From Mesostigma viride (Eukaryota; Streptophyta; Mesostigmatophyceae; Mesostigmatales; Mesostigmataceae), in the NCBI GenBank assembly GCA_009746045.1, contig RPFO01000027.1, forward strand, positions 2,392,202 through 2,456,201: a stretch of DNA of 64,000 bases. The letters run 5' to 3'. The position numbers and the translations under genes are program-made. Under the pieces are notes generated by a model. It searched no databases. It worked only from the letters and a program-made list of their open reading frames with translations, and had not been told where the DNA came from. Positions 30,051 through 40,300 of the stretch are shown here, piece after piece; position 1 is the first letter of the stretch; each line of letters starts with the position of its first letter.

Positions 30051-31271
30051 CTAGTGTCCCCCCCCGGTCACTAGCCTTTGTCGAAAATGCGTAGAAAACA
30101 AATTCCTTGCGCACGTCACCGGTCTTGTGCATAGTGGGCGCCGCCCGGATGACATAGCTCGCGTCCGTGACATCTGTACCCACATACGCGTCCATTCGTC
30201 GATCTCGTGAGGGTTCATAGTCGCGCGCAGCTTAGGCACTGGTTTAAAGTCAGGCATGGGCGGCGCCTTAAACGCGTCGGCCCGCGGTCCGCCCACTGCG
30301 CGATACGGCGGAACATTAAAGATCGACAACGAGTCATCTGCCGATGCAGGCGCTGCCCTAGTCGCGCTGCGTTGTAGCCAGACAGACGAGGGATGCGCGT
30401 AGCCAGGATCATTGGGTGCCATGCGACTCAAGTTGAGGTTATTGCCATGCGAGACGCTCGGCCGCGCAGGTCCGGCTGCTGGGACATTACGCGCCGGATG
30501 GGACGACGCGGGCCCACCCTCATCGTATACCGGCGGTGGGACCCTAGCCTCGTCCTGGGTCCACAAGGATGTCGCATTGGACTGCAGGTCACCGCCAAAG
30601 AAACTCGTCGACCGCTCGCCCACGGATGTTGTAATCGTTGGGCACGTTGCGCGTGATAATAGGTCGCGTTCTGACTAAGCGGACCAAACATCTGCGACCC
30701 GGTCGGCTGGCTTAGCGGCTGCTGCTGCTGCTGCAACGGCGGAAGCTGCGGCGGCTGCTGCCACTGTTGCTGCTGCGGCGGTGGCTGCTGCTGCTGTACT
30801 GGCTGCTGCTGCCACTGCTGCGGCAACGGCTGTTGCTGTTCCGAATGCTGCTGTGGGGACAGCACGGGGTGCTGCTGCGGCTGCACTGGCGGGTGTTGCT
30901 GCGGCTGCACTGACTGCATGGTGCTGGGCTGCACTCGTGGGATTCGATCTGGGCCGGGCCTCATTCTCCCCAACCCGTTCCATCAGCTGGTTATACTCAG
31001 CCTGCATTCGCTGCGGCTGGTATTCCTCCCTATTATCCATCCTATCCTCTTCTCATGGCCTTCGCGGCTCACGGGAGGTACTAGCCAGCTCACCTGGGTG
31101 ACCTACAGGACTGCCTTGCTGGTAGGACGAGCCCTGTTGTGATACCTCCTGTACCTGGTACTCTGGGCTGCCCTGCCTATCCAAGTCTGCACCTCCATCC
31201 TCGGAATGACTCCTAGCCGTGCCGCGTACCTTCTTTTTACCCCGCGGCATGTTTACCAGTACCACATCCAC
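30051..31271 (-). pseudogene. Second gypsy-like gag, broken
   Basis: The minus strand reads, across at least two frame changes, a basic/polar start (MPRGKKKVRGTARSHSEDGG, near 31248). A Gln-rich stretch lies at 30700-30950, encoded by CAG-type repeats, followed by PTGSQMFGPLSQNATYY. A Gag-like part, APPMPDFKPVPKLRATMNPH then EIDEWTRMWVQM, lies near 30170-30260 and resembles the segment before the capsid in the 15454 gag. It stops at 30051 without capsid end, knuckle or pol. Confidence 0.55.
30711..30920. repeat. GCT/GCG trinucleotide repeat (poly-Gln or poly-Ala coding)
   Basis: Imperfect (GCTGCT/GCG)n in several runs. On the minus strand one frame gives poly-Gln and another poly-Ala. The poly-Gln frame leads into the more natural-looking downstream sequence, so it is probably the original gag frame. 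Confidence 0.8.
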
Positions 31272-32343
31272 AAGAGAAGGAAGGATTCAAGGAGAGAGGA
31301 AGGAGGAAAATGCCATGCACATGCCCACAAGCAACCAACCAAGCGACTGCCCTACGTTATTCGGCTAATGTAGCTATTATATAGTAAGCTATAATTAGTA
31401 CTCTACTCCTCTAGAAACTTGGTGGCTGCCTAGGTGGGGTGATGACAGTTGTCACGTCCGTGATCATTTACGTCCGTGCACTCAAGAAGTTACGCGGTTG
31501 CCGTAATCGGAATCGTTACCGACGTTTGGTTGGTTCCGATTCAGTAGGCCGCAGGCTTTGTTCCTTGGGCCGGTGTGGAGCGCCGCGCCGGAAAGGCCTG
31601 AATTTCTAGAGTGACAGTCTTAGGTGACCTGACTTAGGTTCAGGCGCAAGACTTTGGGGCGCAAAGCCTTGGTGGCTTGCGCAATATTCCGGTGCGTGAC
31701 ATTTGGCAGTTATGAATCTTTTGTATTGTCCAGACGGAATGATGTTCAGTCCATCTGACAAAGCTAGATACGCAGATCGTAGTGTGCGGTGTGCTGGCTC
31801 GCACGTGGTTGTCGAACAGACTTGCTCTGCATTTTGCTGGCAGTCTAACTGCACGTCAGGCGGCTTGCTGGCAAATGCGACAGCGCATGGATGCCGGGAT
31901 TTTTGGAGGTATTTAGGAGCAGCGCAGCGGCCATGGTGGTCGTTGTTCGCTCGTTTCTCTCCCTCACAACTAGTTTGTTGTCTTCATGGGGTTAAACTTC
32001 TGGAACAGCCCGGAGCAGCCCCCGTGAGTGGTTGCATGTTGTTGCCATGACGATGGTTGATAAGATTGACAATGGTTTGATCCGGTTGGGATGTTGTTGG
32101 CATTGTGGACGAGAAACGTTCTGCTGACCCGGGAACAGTCCCGGGAAAGGGCCGGTTCGTCGTTGGCCAGTGTGCCAGTAACTGGGACATGAGCGCAGAG
32201 TCACACAGTTGATATAGATTATGACGTAAGTAAACACTGTTGCGCCACAGTGGCGTCATGGTCGGTCTGTGGTGATTTCGATAATATAGTGGATCACACA
32301 CAAGAGTACTCTATTGCTATGGATATGCCTTCCAAGTGATAGG
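31272..32343. other. Non-coding spacer
   Basis: No convincing gene. Contains a TATATAG-type AT-rich stretch near 31378 and a cccggga/tcccggg inverted repeat near 32130-32150. It may hold the LTR of the gag at 30051-31271, but no second copy is visible. Confidence 0.3.
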
Positions 32344-32763
32344 CTAGGATATAATGGCACGCAAACGCGACACAGTGAGTTGGCTGAACGTGACTGTGAC
32401 AGCCTGTGTGTCCCCCGTCCTGCTCTCTACTGTTGCACTATTGGGTGCATAGCTACGGCCCCTAGGCATTGGGCGAGTCCTAATCTCCTGAGGTGGTGCC
32501 TCTACGTGCAAGCCTACTGGACGTGTCATGTATTCCTGGATAAACCTATCTGCTTCCCATACTGTCTTGAATCCCTTAAAGATAGCCATATGCCTATCCA
32601 CTATATAGTTCTTGCAGTCTACCCAGCTATAGAAAATACCTACTTTTCCTGTGCCTCCATCATGTGCCACAGCATAGTAAAGTTGCCTAGATACATCACT
32701 ATCCCAACCCCCAAGTGCTTCATTATATCTTATATTATTTCTATTATTAGTATTAGCCATCAC
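32344..32763 (-). CDS. Small protein with RNase H1 N-terminal-like (Cauli_VI) domain
   Basis: A 139-codon intact frame. Residues about 27-76 match the RNA:DNA-hybrid-binding domain found at the N-terminus of eukaryotic RNase H1 and in caulimovirus transactivator proteins: RQLYYAVAHDGGTGKVGIFY, SWVDCKNYIVDRHMAIFKGF, KTVWEADRFIQEY. The conserved YAV, GIY/GIF, W..C and FK.F..EA.FI positions are all present. No RNase H catalytic domain follows. The rest is a basic, Ser/Thr-rich tail. The start is ATG 32763, with a second Met next to it. It could be a host gene, a domain captured by a retroelement, or a fragment. The family call is firm, the role unknown. Confidence 0.7.
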   Translation of the reverse strand: MMANTNNRNNIRYNEALGGWDSDVSRQLYYAVAHDGGTGKVGIFYSWVDCKNYIVDRHMAIFKGFKTVWEADRFIQEYMTRPVGLHVEAPPQEIRTRPMPRGRSYAPNSATVESRTGDTQAVTVTFSQLTVSRLRAIIS

Positions 32764-34140
32764 ACACGTCGTCTATTGCCAGCAGACAGAGATAGAAAAG
32801 AGAAAGGAACCTTTTTACCTCTAGTGTGTGACCTGTCACAGGGGGGGGATGCCAACTGGCTCTAATCTAATCACTAACACAGAAATCAGGAGCTTCGCGC
32901 TCCTAATTCCATACAAGAGGGTAGCCTCCGTGATAACTGCTCGCCTTTTCGCAAGGACGAAGCCACAGAAACCACCCTAACAACGCCCACAGCTTTCGCA
33001 GCCAGGACGCTAGTCACAATACGTCACAGGAAACGACAATTCACAAACAAAACAACAAGGATGGGCGCACATAACCTCACCTCCTACGCGTGCAGGCAAG
33101 AGGGACGGAGCAAGGCGGTTGGCTGCAAGCAACTACCACATACTGCATGACAAAACATACCTTGCCGTTGCTCAGCCGACTTTCCTCCCTGGCTTGTGGC
33201 GCCGATTCCTTGTGTGGTGCAGAGCCGAGCTCCCCGTCGGTGCCCAGTCGACAGGAGATGCTTCTAAGCCCTACACTATGTCCGCCCTTTAAGCTAGACG
33301 ATGCCGCCGTTCACCACAGCCAGTTTCCCAGGCTGGCGGGTCGAACTCGGCTTTCTATCTCGCTAAATATTGGGCCGGACCTGCGCAGGCCCTGCGCTAT
33401 TGAGAATGCACCTTGCGGCTTAAACACAAGGGCTCTTCGCGAGCACCTGTGGAAAACCTCTAGAACTACCTCCGATCCAGTGTTACATCCCGAGCCGGAC
33501 GGTGCGAAAGATCTAATCTAGTATAAGGTGCAGTTTAATAAGCCAGCATAGCCGCGCATCCGCGTACCGCGATAGCAAGCAAAGATCGCAGTAAATTGAC
33601 TAACTGAGCTGCGGTTTATCCTCAGCTAGGCCTTATAGCATGATTAATTAATCTAGCTATATAACACGGCATGTCATGAGGCAAATGACATCCGGATTAG
33701 TGCCCCTTGGTCTGAGAGAGTCGTCAACACTCGTTTCATTAATCATCAAACCAAAGAGAGCGAGTCCATCGTCCTGAGACCAATTTTACCTAGCTGCGCT
33801 ACCAAGCTGGCAAGTTGGTGTGCAGGCGCGCCGACATGCGCCGATCTTCCAGGGACTGCCGTCAGGCCCCAATAGGTTCTGTCTGACGTCTAGGGCCGGC
33901 CCGGCCCCTATAGAAGATCTCGTACTTCTGGCTAGGCCCAAAATAACTGGTCCGCAACACACAAAGTACCAAATAAACACACTAAGTCCCGAACTTAGGA
34001 CAAATTCCCAAATAAGTCCCGAATTGAGTCCTATAGTCCGGCGGACTATGAAAGCGAGCTACCGAAAGTCCCAAACGAATAACAAATGACTTTCGAGTTA
34101 TTTATTGAAGGCATCGTTACGCCCATAGTACAAAGGTCTG
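32764..34140. other. Spacer, no supported gene
   Basis: Mixed sequence with short inverted repeats (for example agtccggcggact near 34037) and several taagtcccgaa-like repeats at 33985-34030. A 143-codon plus-strand frame (33090-33521) lacks recognisable composition and was not called. Confidence 0.35.
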
Positions 34141-35254
34141 GGCCGTAACAGCCGGCTGGTGGAGGAGGTGCGTCGCATTTGCCCTGATGGTTTCCCGCTG
34201 GTCTTCAGTTTCGTCGACTACATCAACGCTTTCGACACGGTCCTCTGGGAGGCTCTTTGGGCCATCCTAGCTCTGGATCATGTGCCACCAGCATTTATGG
34301 CTGCCATTCGGCATTCGCCGGCTGTATGAGGGCTCACAGGCAGTAGTGCGGACTGCGGACTTAGGCACCACCCCACCATTCCCCCTGCACAACGGGGTGT
34401 GGCAAGATTGTGTCCTGTCCCCATATCTGTTCATTATTGTCGTGGATCACGTCATACGCCAGGCATGTGCGCGCTTTACCGCTTCGGGTTCGAGCCCGGC
34501 TTGGACATCCTTAACGATCGCGGCAAGCTGGGCGGCGGTGGCCCTGTTTACCACCTGTCCGACCTGATTTATTACGCAGATGATACCACCCTCATCGAGC
34601 GCCCCGAGCACATTCAGATCTGGCTGGACTGTCTCAGGGCTTGGAGGCGCGGGCAGTGGGGTTGGAGATTAGCGTCAAAACTGAGACGATGGTGATTGGG
34701 CCTACCAGTCGCCCGCCGCTCCCACGGCTGCTAGACGGGAAGTCCTGAGGTACCGTTCCGTGACCGCTTCAAACTGCTGGGGAGCATGCTCCCTGACACC
34801 GCCGACGATGTGGACACCCGCATCGGCCTGGCCTGGGCCAGGCTCCGCTCGCTCAACACCTACATACTGGCACTCGAAGGACCTTCCATGGCGAGGATCG
34901 CAAGCGCATGCTTTTCAAGGTCCTGGTCCTCACGGTGCTCACGTATGGCGCCGAGGCATGGATGCTCACGGACAAGCTAATCACCCGGCTAGACGGCATG
35001 GTGGTGTACAGGATGCTCCGACAGGTCCTGAACGTAGAATTTTTCACGCAAAGGTCATTAGAGTCTTTGTATAAGGGTATGCCTCGCATTTCTGATGAGA
35101 TTAGGCAGCCTATGATAGTATTTGTAGGACGTCTTGCTCGAACCAGTCAGGTAGACACTGCCCGTGGTCTGGCCGGCCCCCAGCGGCTTGGCCAGCCAGG
35201 GCGGATAATCACTGACCTGGCCTGGCCCCAAGGACAAACCCAGACGGGCTGGTA
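34141..35254 (+). pseudogene. LINE reverse transcriptase fragment, frameshifted
   Basis: Pieces in different frames read as one LINE RT. First SRLVEEVRRICPDGFPLVFS, then FVDYINAFDTVLW (first catalytic block, Asp present). A stop at about 34327 follows, then LHNGVWQDCVLSPYLFIIVV. After another frame change comes LSDLIYYADDTTLIERPEH (catalytic YADD). Then 34908-35254 encodes LTVLTYGAEAWMLTDKLITR and the C-terminal GRLARTSQVDTARGLAG. At least three frameshifts or stops make it inactive. It is a close relative of the fragment at 13262-14056, which shares the GAE.W.LT and R.DQVDT-like ending. Confidence 0.85.
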
Positions 35255-35995
35255 GACCTGCCATGAACTATACAGATCAGTTGCTGGCCGACCTAGTTGT
35301 CCCAGCCCAGTTTGAACACCGCCTTTCCTCCCTCTCTCTAGCTAGCTTGGACTGCTATGCAGGACAAGAGGAGGTGGCAGACCACTGTCCAGGCCCACAC
35401 GCCAGCCGCTGTGGGCAAGCCACCTCCCCCCAGGAGGAAGGGGCACTTTGCTGAAGTAGAGTAGCCAGGGGTTTTTGTAGATTAGCTTAGAGTTAGGTTA
35501 GGTAGGTTTCGCGGCTTCACCCACCACCACCCACCAGCAAGGGAATACGTGCTACATGATACTACAAGTGATACTACAAGTGACGTGGCCATGTATGCCT
35601 ACGTGATGGGCCCACACCCGCGCTTGCAATAGCCGTAGCAATTTCGAGTCATGCTTTGCCCATGCAGGGAGTTACTCTCTGCTGAGAGGCCATGTGTACA
35701 CCAGCTATAGCCTAGCCACATACCTTACACCCCATATGTCATGCATGCAGGCCTTCCAGGCCCTCTCCTCAAGCCGCTTGTGTGCCTGTGCTTGTTTAGG
35801 AGGCATGAACCATCATGGCGGTGCAGGTGCACCTTGTGCACCCAGAGCAGGTGATAGCTGTACATCCTACACCTGCAGGTTGTCGCCCTGATTGTATTAC
35901 AAACCCACAGATGCCCCTTTCTCAGGGCTATGTGTTACATATGCTCCCCACGGAGCTATGATTTTAATTAATTAATTAATCTCCCAACGGAGTCA
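34141..35995 (+). mobile_element. 5'-truncated LINE with RT fragment and type B tail
   Basis: RT-coding sequence begins abruptly near 34141 and runs to the TAG at about 35254. A non-coding stretch follows, and then the type B tail (35640-35995) with AATT repeats. This copy links the type B tail to a LINE RT. Confidence 0.75.
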
Positions 35996-36011
35996 TGTTA
36001 TATAATGTAAT

Positions 36012-36566
36012 TTAATTTTTCAATTTACGTAGCACCTTGGTGACCGCACCGTCGAGTTGCTGCTCCAGCTCCTGCGTCAGCGTCCACTTCTCGGCTCCAT
36101 AGGTCAGGATCCTTAGGATGACGACCTTGAAGAGGTCGTGTTTGACAGTCCGGGGCAGGGCGGGGTTGCTCCACCAGCGGCGGTGCTCGTGGAACTGTGC
36201 CCAGGCCATACCAATGCGGGTTGGCATGTCGTCCTCGCAGTCGAAGAGCCAGCTGCCGAGCAGCTTAAAGCGACCAGATGCGGGGAAGGAAACTGGGGTG
36301 TCATCTAACAGGCGGAGCTCAGGGGGGGGGGCGGCCAGGCCGAGGGCCATGGCTTTCATCTTGGGGCTGATTTTGAGGCCAACAGTCGGCCCGGGCCTCG
36401 AAAGCCAGGCAGTCCAACCAAATTTGGGCAGACTCCAGCGTCTCAATGAGCGTGATGTCGTCGGCATAAATGAGCTCAGCGAGTAAATTCTGCTTGTTAG
36501 TCGGCCCCCCTTCCCCGGGTTCAGTCTGAATCTCGAGGCCAGGGGCACGGCCAGCAATGCAAGCAA
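36012..36566 (-). pseudogene. LINE reverse transcriptase fragment
   Basis: Minus-strand frame with LKISPKMKAMALGLAAPPPE, LRLLDDTPVSFPASGRFKLL and YGAEKWTLTQELEQQLDG, almost the same as 13262-14056. The YADD block lies just upstream in another frame (tttatgccgacgacatcacg on the minus strand), so at least one frameshift is present. The 3' end runs directly into AT-rich bases next to the type B tail of the plus-strand LINE, so the two elements meet tail to tail. Confidence 0.8.
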
Positions 36567-37363
36567 ATTACAGCATCATAACGAGTATTCTAGTGAGACA
36601 ACTTTTCCTGGCCGGACGCATGGCGGTCCAGCGTCATGTGATCGAGGACTAGAGTAGTCGTCTGAGAGGAAAGGCGCTAAGATCACGAAGGTCGCACGGC
36701 TGTCTGTACGATCAGACCTGCATGGAAGGAGGATTCTATATTTTATATACATGATTGCTACAATTGCCACAAAGTATGCTGAAACCTCGTGCAAGCTAAC
36801 TGTTGCAGTGAAGTATCATAGACGCACACTTCATGTTCAAGCACGGTGGGCCCGGGTGAAGACACAAGCACCGGCCATCCTGACCTTTTCGATTTTGCAC
36901 CGAACAGATGCACAGATCACATGCAGGCATTTTGCCCGGCATTAGGCCTGTACAGCCCAGCCTTCCTTGGTTCCTGATTTCGCATTTGGAAATGGCAAAA
37001 ATTTTGCCCACAGTAAACAAAAACACTTGGTGAAGACGGTTGCGGTCAACATCGTAAAAACTAAACAAACGTCCCCAAGGGCTGTGAGCAGTCTCGGTAA
37101 CAGGCACGAATACAGCTGGCAGTTATTGGACAAAAACTGACCAGTAATGCACAGCCCCTAGGCAGGCACCTGCTTATTATCATTGAAAGGCAGGTTTGTC
37201 ATGCTCGGCCAGAAATCAAGGTGAAAAAAGTTTGTAGACACATCCTGTCTTGTTTCAAGCGGACAAATCTAGACAAGTTTCCGGTGATAAGTACCGGACT
37301 GTACAAGAACCCGGATGCTTGTAACACCACCCCACAGCTTACACAGCTGGCCCCTTCACGGTC
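36567..37363. other. Spacer downstream of the peptidase gene
   Basis: No supported gene. Presumed 3' flank of the minus-strand peptidase. Confidence 0.35.
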
Positions 37364-40300
37364 TCATGGGATGCTGAACGGGATGGAGAAGGTGAGATAG
37401 GAGACCTTCTCGGGCTGGCTGTGGCCGTAGAGCGCGTACTCATCGTTCGAGGCGTCCACCACGGAGAGCAGCACGTACTGGTTGGTCGACCCATGGCCCT
37501 GCGGCCATCCGCCCTCCACCGCTCGCATGCCCGCCATGGACAGCAGCGTGACCTGCGGGGCTCCGCCCTCGAACACCTCGCGGAAGCTGTAGCGGTACTG
37601 GCTGCCCCCAATCCCTCGCACCCCGCGCACGGTCGCCGGTCCCATGCCTGCCTCAAACCAGACATCCGACGCGACCCGCTGGTGGCCCTGGGGCGTGGCG
37701 TCCCACACGACATACCCCACGCGCTCGCTCTGCCAGGTCAGCGGGTTGAAGGCCAGCCGCTGCACCACCCCCACGTGCACGCCCACTTTGAGCCGACTGC
37801 GGCCATCGGGCGGGTACTGGCCGCTGGCATCCGAGCTAGCCCACGCGGCGACGCCCACGCCCACGTTGGCCATGGTCTGCACCTGCACCAGCGCGACTGG
37901 GCTGGCGTACGCCCACGAGTATGCCACACTGCCGGCCACCCACGAGACCGCCCACACCTCGGGAGCACTGCTGGCGTCCACCGTGCCTGCCTCCAGCTTG
38001 ACGTCACCGGGCAGCATCCACGCGCCGCGCTCCACCACAAGGTAGGAGACGTCACGGATAAGGGGCGGTGGCGGTGGGTCGAACGACTCGGACCCATCGG
38101 CCGCCTTCATGCGCAACTGGCACCCGGTTGGGGTCAGGTTGGAGACCCTCACGACCGTGGCAGTGGAGGGGGAGGGCGTCTCGCTGTGCACGTGTGCGGT
38201 GGTCACGATCACGGGGTCCCTGTACGCCTTGGCAAAGGTTATTGTGACCGGCGAGGTGCCCACGTTGGCCGCGACGCCTGCCTCCATGTTGGGCACGCAG
38301 GACCGGGAGGCCTCGCTGCAGCCCAGGTCGGCACAGGGAGGGGTACCCGCGTGGCACGCCCCGGAGGCGTCGCAGGTCTCCTCCCCGTTGCAGTAGACAC
38401 CGTCGCTGCAGCTTGCGTGGGTGGTGCAGCCGACGGGCACGCAGGCAGTGCCGTTGCAGCGCTGGCCGTTGTAGGAGCACGGGTCCAGGGAGGGGATGCA
38501 GTAGCCCTGGGCGCCGCAGCGGTAGGAGGAGGTGCAGAAGGTGTCGAGGGAGGTGCAGTTGGCGTTGGCGGTGCAGGGCTTGACGCAGGTATCGCTTTCT
38601 TCGAGGCAGGTCAGGCCGGTGGCGCAGGGGCCGGATGCGGCGGCCGTGCAGAGCCCTGCAGCGGAGCACGTCTGCAGCGCCAACGCATGCACACACGACA
38701 TAATCGCAAAAACATGCACCAACACAAACGCACAAAAAGATACACAAACACAAACATACAAAAATACACGCACGCACGCACACACGCACACACACGCGAG
38801 CGCACACACACACGGGGTGGCAAGGCAACAGGTATTGGCAACACAGTGCAAGTTAGGCAGGTAGCAATGCGATTTGTTGTTAGCAACGAGAATCGCCAAC
38901 ATAGTGGTGCCTTGGGGGTCTACGATGGGAACAAGAGCCTTTCCTTGTGGCTCACAAGAAGGGTCACAACTGTCGCGGTTGGGAAGACATGGATCACACA
39001 AAGTCCCCTGCTACTTGCTTGCAGCGCACCGCTGATGCTACAGCACCCAACCTCGGTGACCACCAGGCGCTCGCCGGCAGGATGACAACGTGCCATGCAA
39101 GAACTAGTAAGCAAGGCAGCGTTGCCTACTTTTTCCGACGCATGCAGCCATACTCCGCCCTGTCACACCTGCCCCATGGCATCCATCGGTCACCCTGTTG
39201 GTTTTACCAGGAGATGGGCCGCACAAACACAAACCGGGCACTGGGTGACAACCACACACACACGCTCTGCCGCAACCGTGTGCTGCCATGCACGCCCCCC
39301 GTGTTATGCTTGCCGCACCAAACCATCAGCAACATTGGTGGCCCACGAAGGCATGTGGTGGCACACGAAAGCGGTGGCAAATGTCGGCATTTGTTTACAC
39401 AGATCTAGTACCACAGCGGGTGGTCGGAAGAGGTCCAGAGGGCAAGACCTCCAGAAGGGTGTCTGGGGTGCGGCAGGCCGCCCGCACTCATGGCCATGCT
39501 GAAGGCGTCGCTGGGTTTGCCCAACGAATGGCTGCATCAGGGCACAGTCAGCCGCGAATAAAAGTGACTTGGCCTACCAGCTCTCCCTGGGTACACAGAT
39601 GCCCTGAGGGGACCATGCCCACACATCACCATCCCTCAGCACGGCCTCTCACCTCCACGCCGTTGCAGTAGAGCCCGTCGCTGCACTGTGCCGCGTTTGT
39701 GCACAGCGCTGCGCGGTGTGGTGTGGGGTAGGAGCATGCATGCAGTCATGTGGGCAGGGCGTATAACCACATTGTGGAACAAGAAGAGGGCTGCGTCACA
39801 AGTAAGCATGTAATGTGGAACAAGAAGAGGGCTGCGTCACAAGAAAGCATGTAAACCTAAGGAGATCCACAAGTGACCTCGACAAGAACACGCGCTCTCA
39901 CCCCAAGTCCATCCAGCTTGCGGCCAATCATTAGCCTGGGATGACGCGGAACAATCACTTGTCAAATGCAGGGAATGAGAGCGCTGACTTTTGTTTACTG
40001 CAAACAGTTGACGGCAATCAACTAACACACCCATCCGGCCATCCATGTTGTGCGTGCATACAGGGTCATTAAAAGAATGCACGTGGATATACACATTAGC
40101 AGAAACACATAATTCTGTTACTCGATGTCCTCCAGAAAGGGGGGAACGGGGGAGAGGAACAAAGAAGGTGCAAAGGAAACTGGGATGGCACTTTACCTGT
40201 TTGGGCAAGCACCTCGAACGCTAGGCTGGCATTGACGAGGCCAGACCCTGAGTTGTAATCGAAGCCCGTGGTGTCCATGTCAATGGCCGTTTGCTTGAGA

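Noticed and set aside
33090..33521. 143-codon plus-strand frame
   Set aside because: Composition looks random, no motif, and no splice or neighbour support.
37421..39085. A 554-codon plus-strand frame
   Set aside because: It is the antisense shadow of the peptidase last exon, whose splice phases and Cys motifs identify the minus strand as coding.
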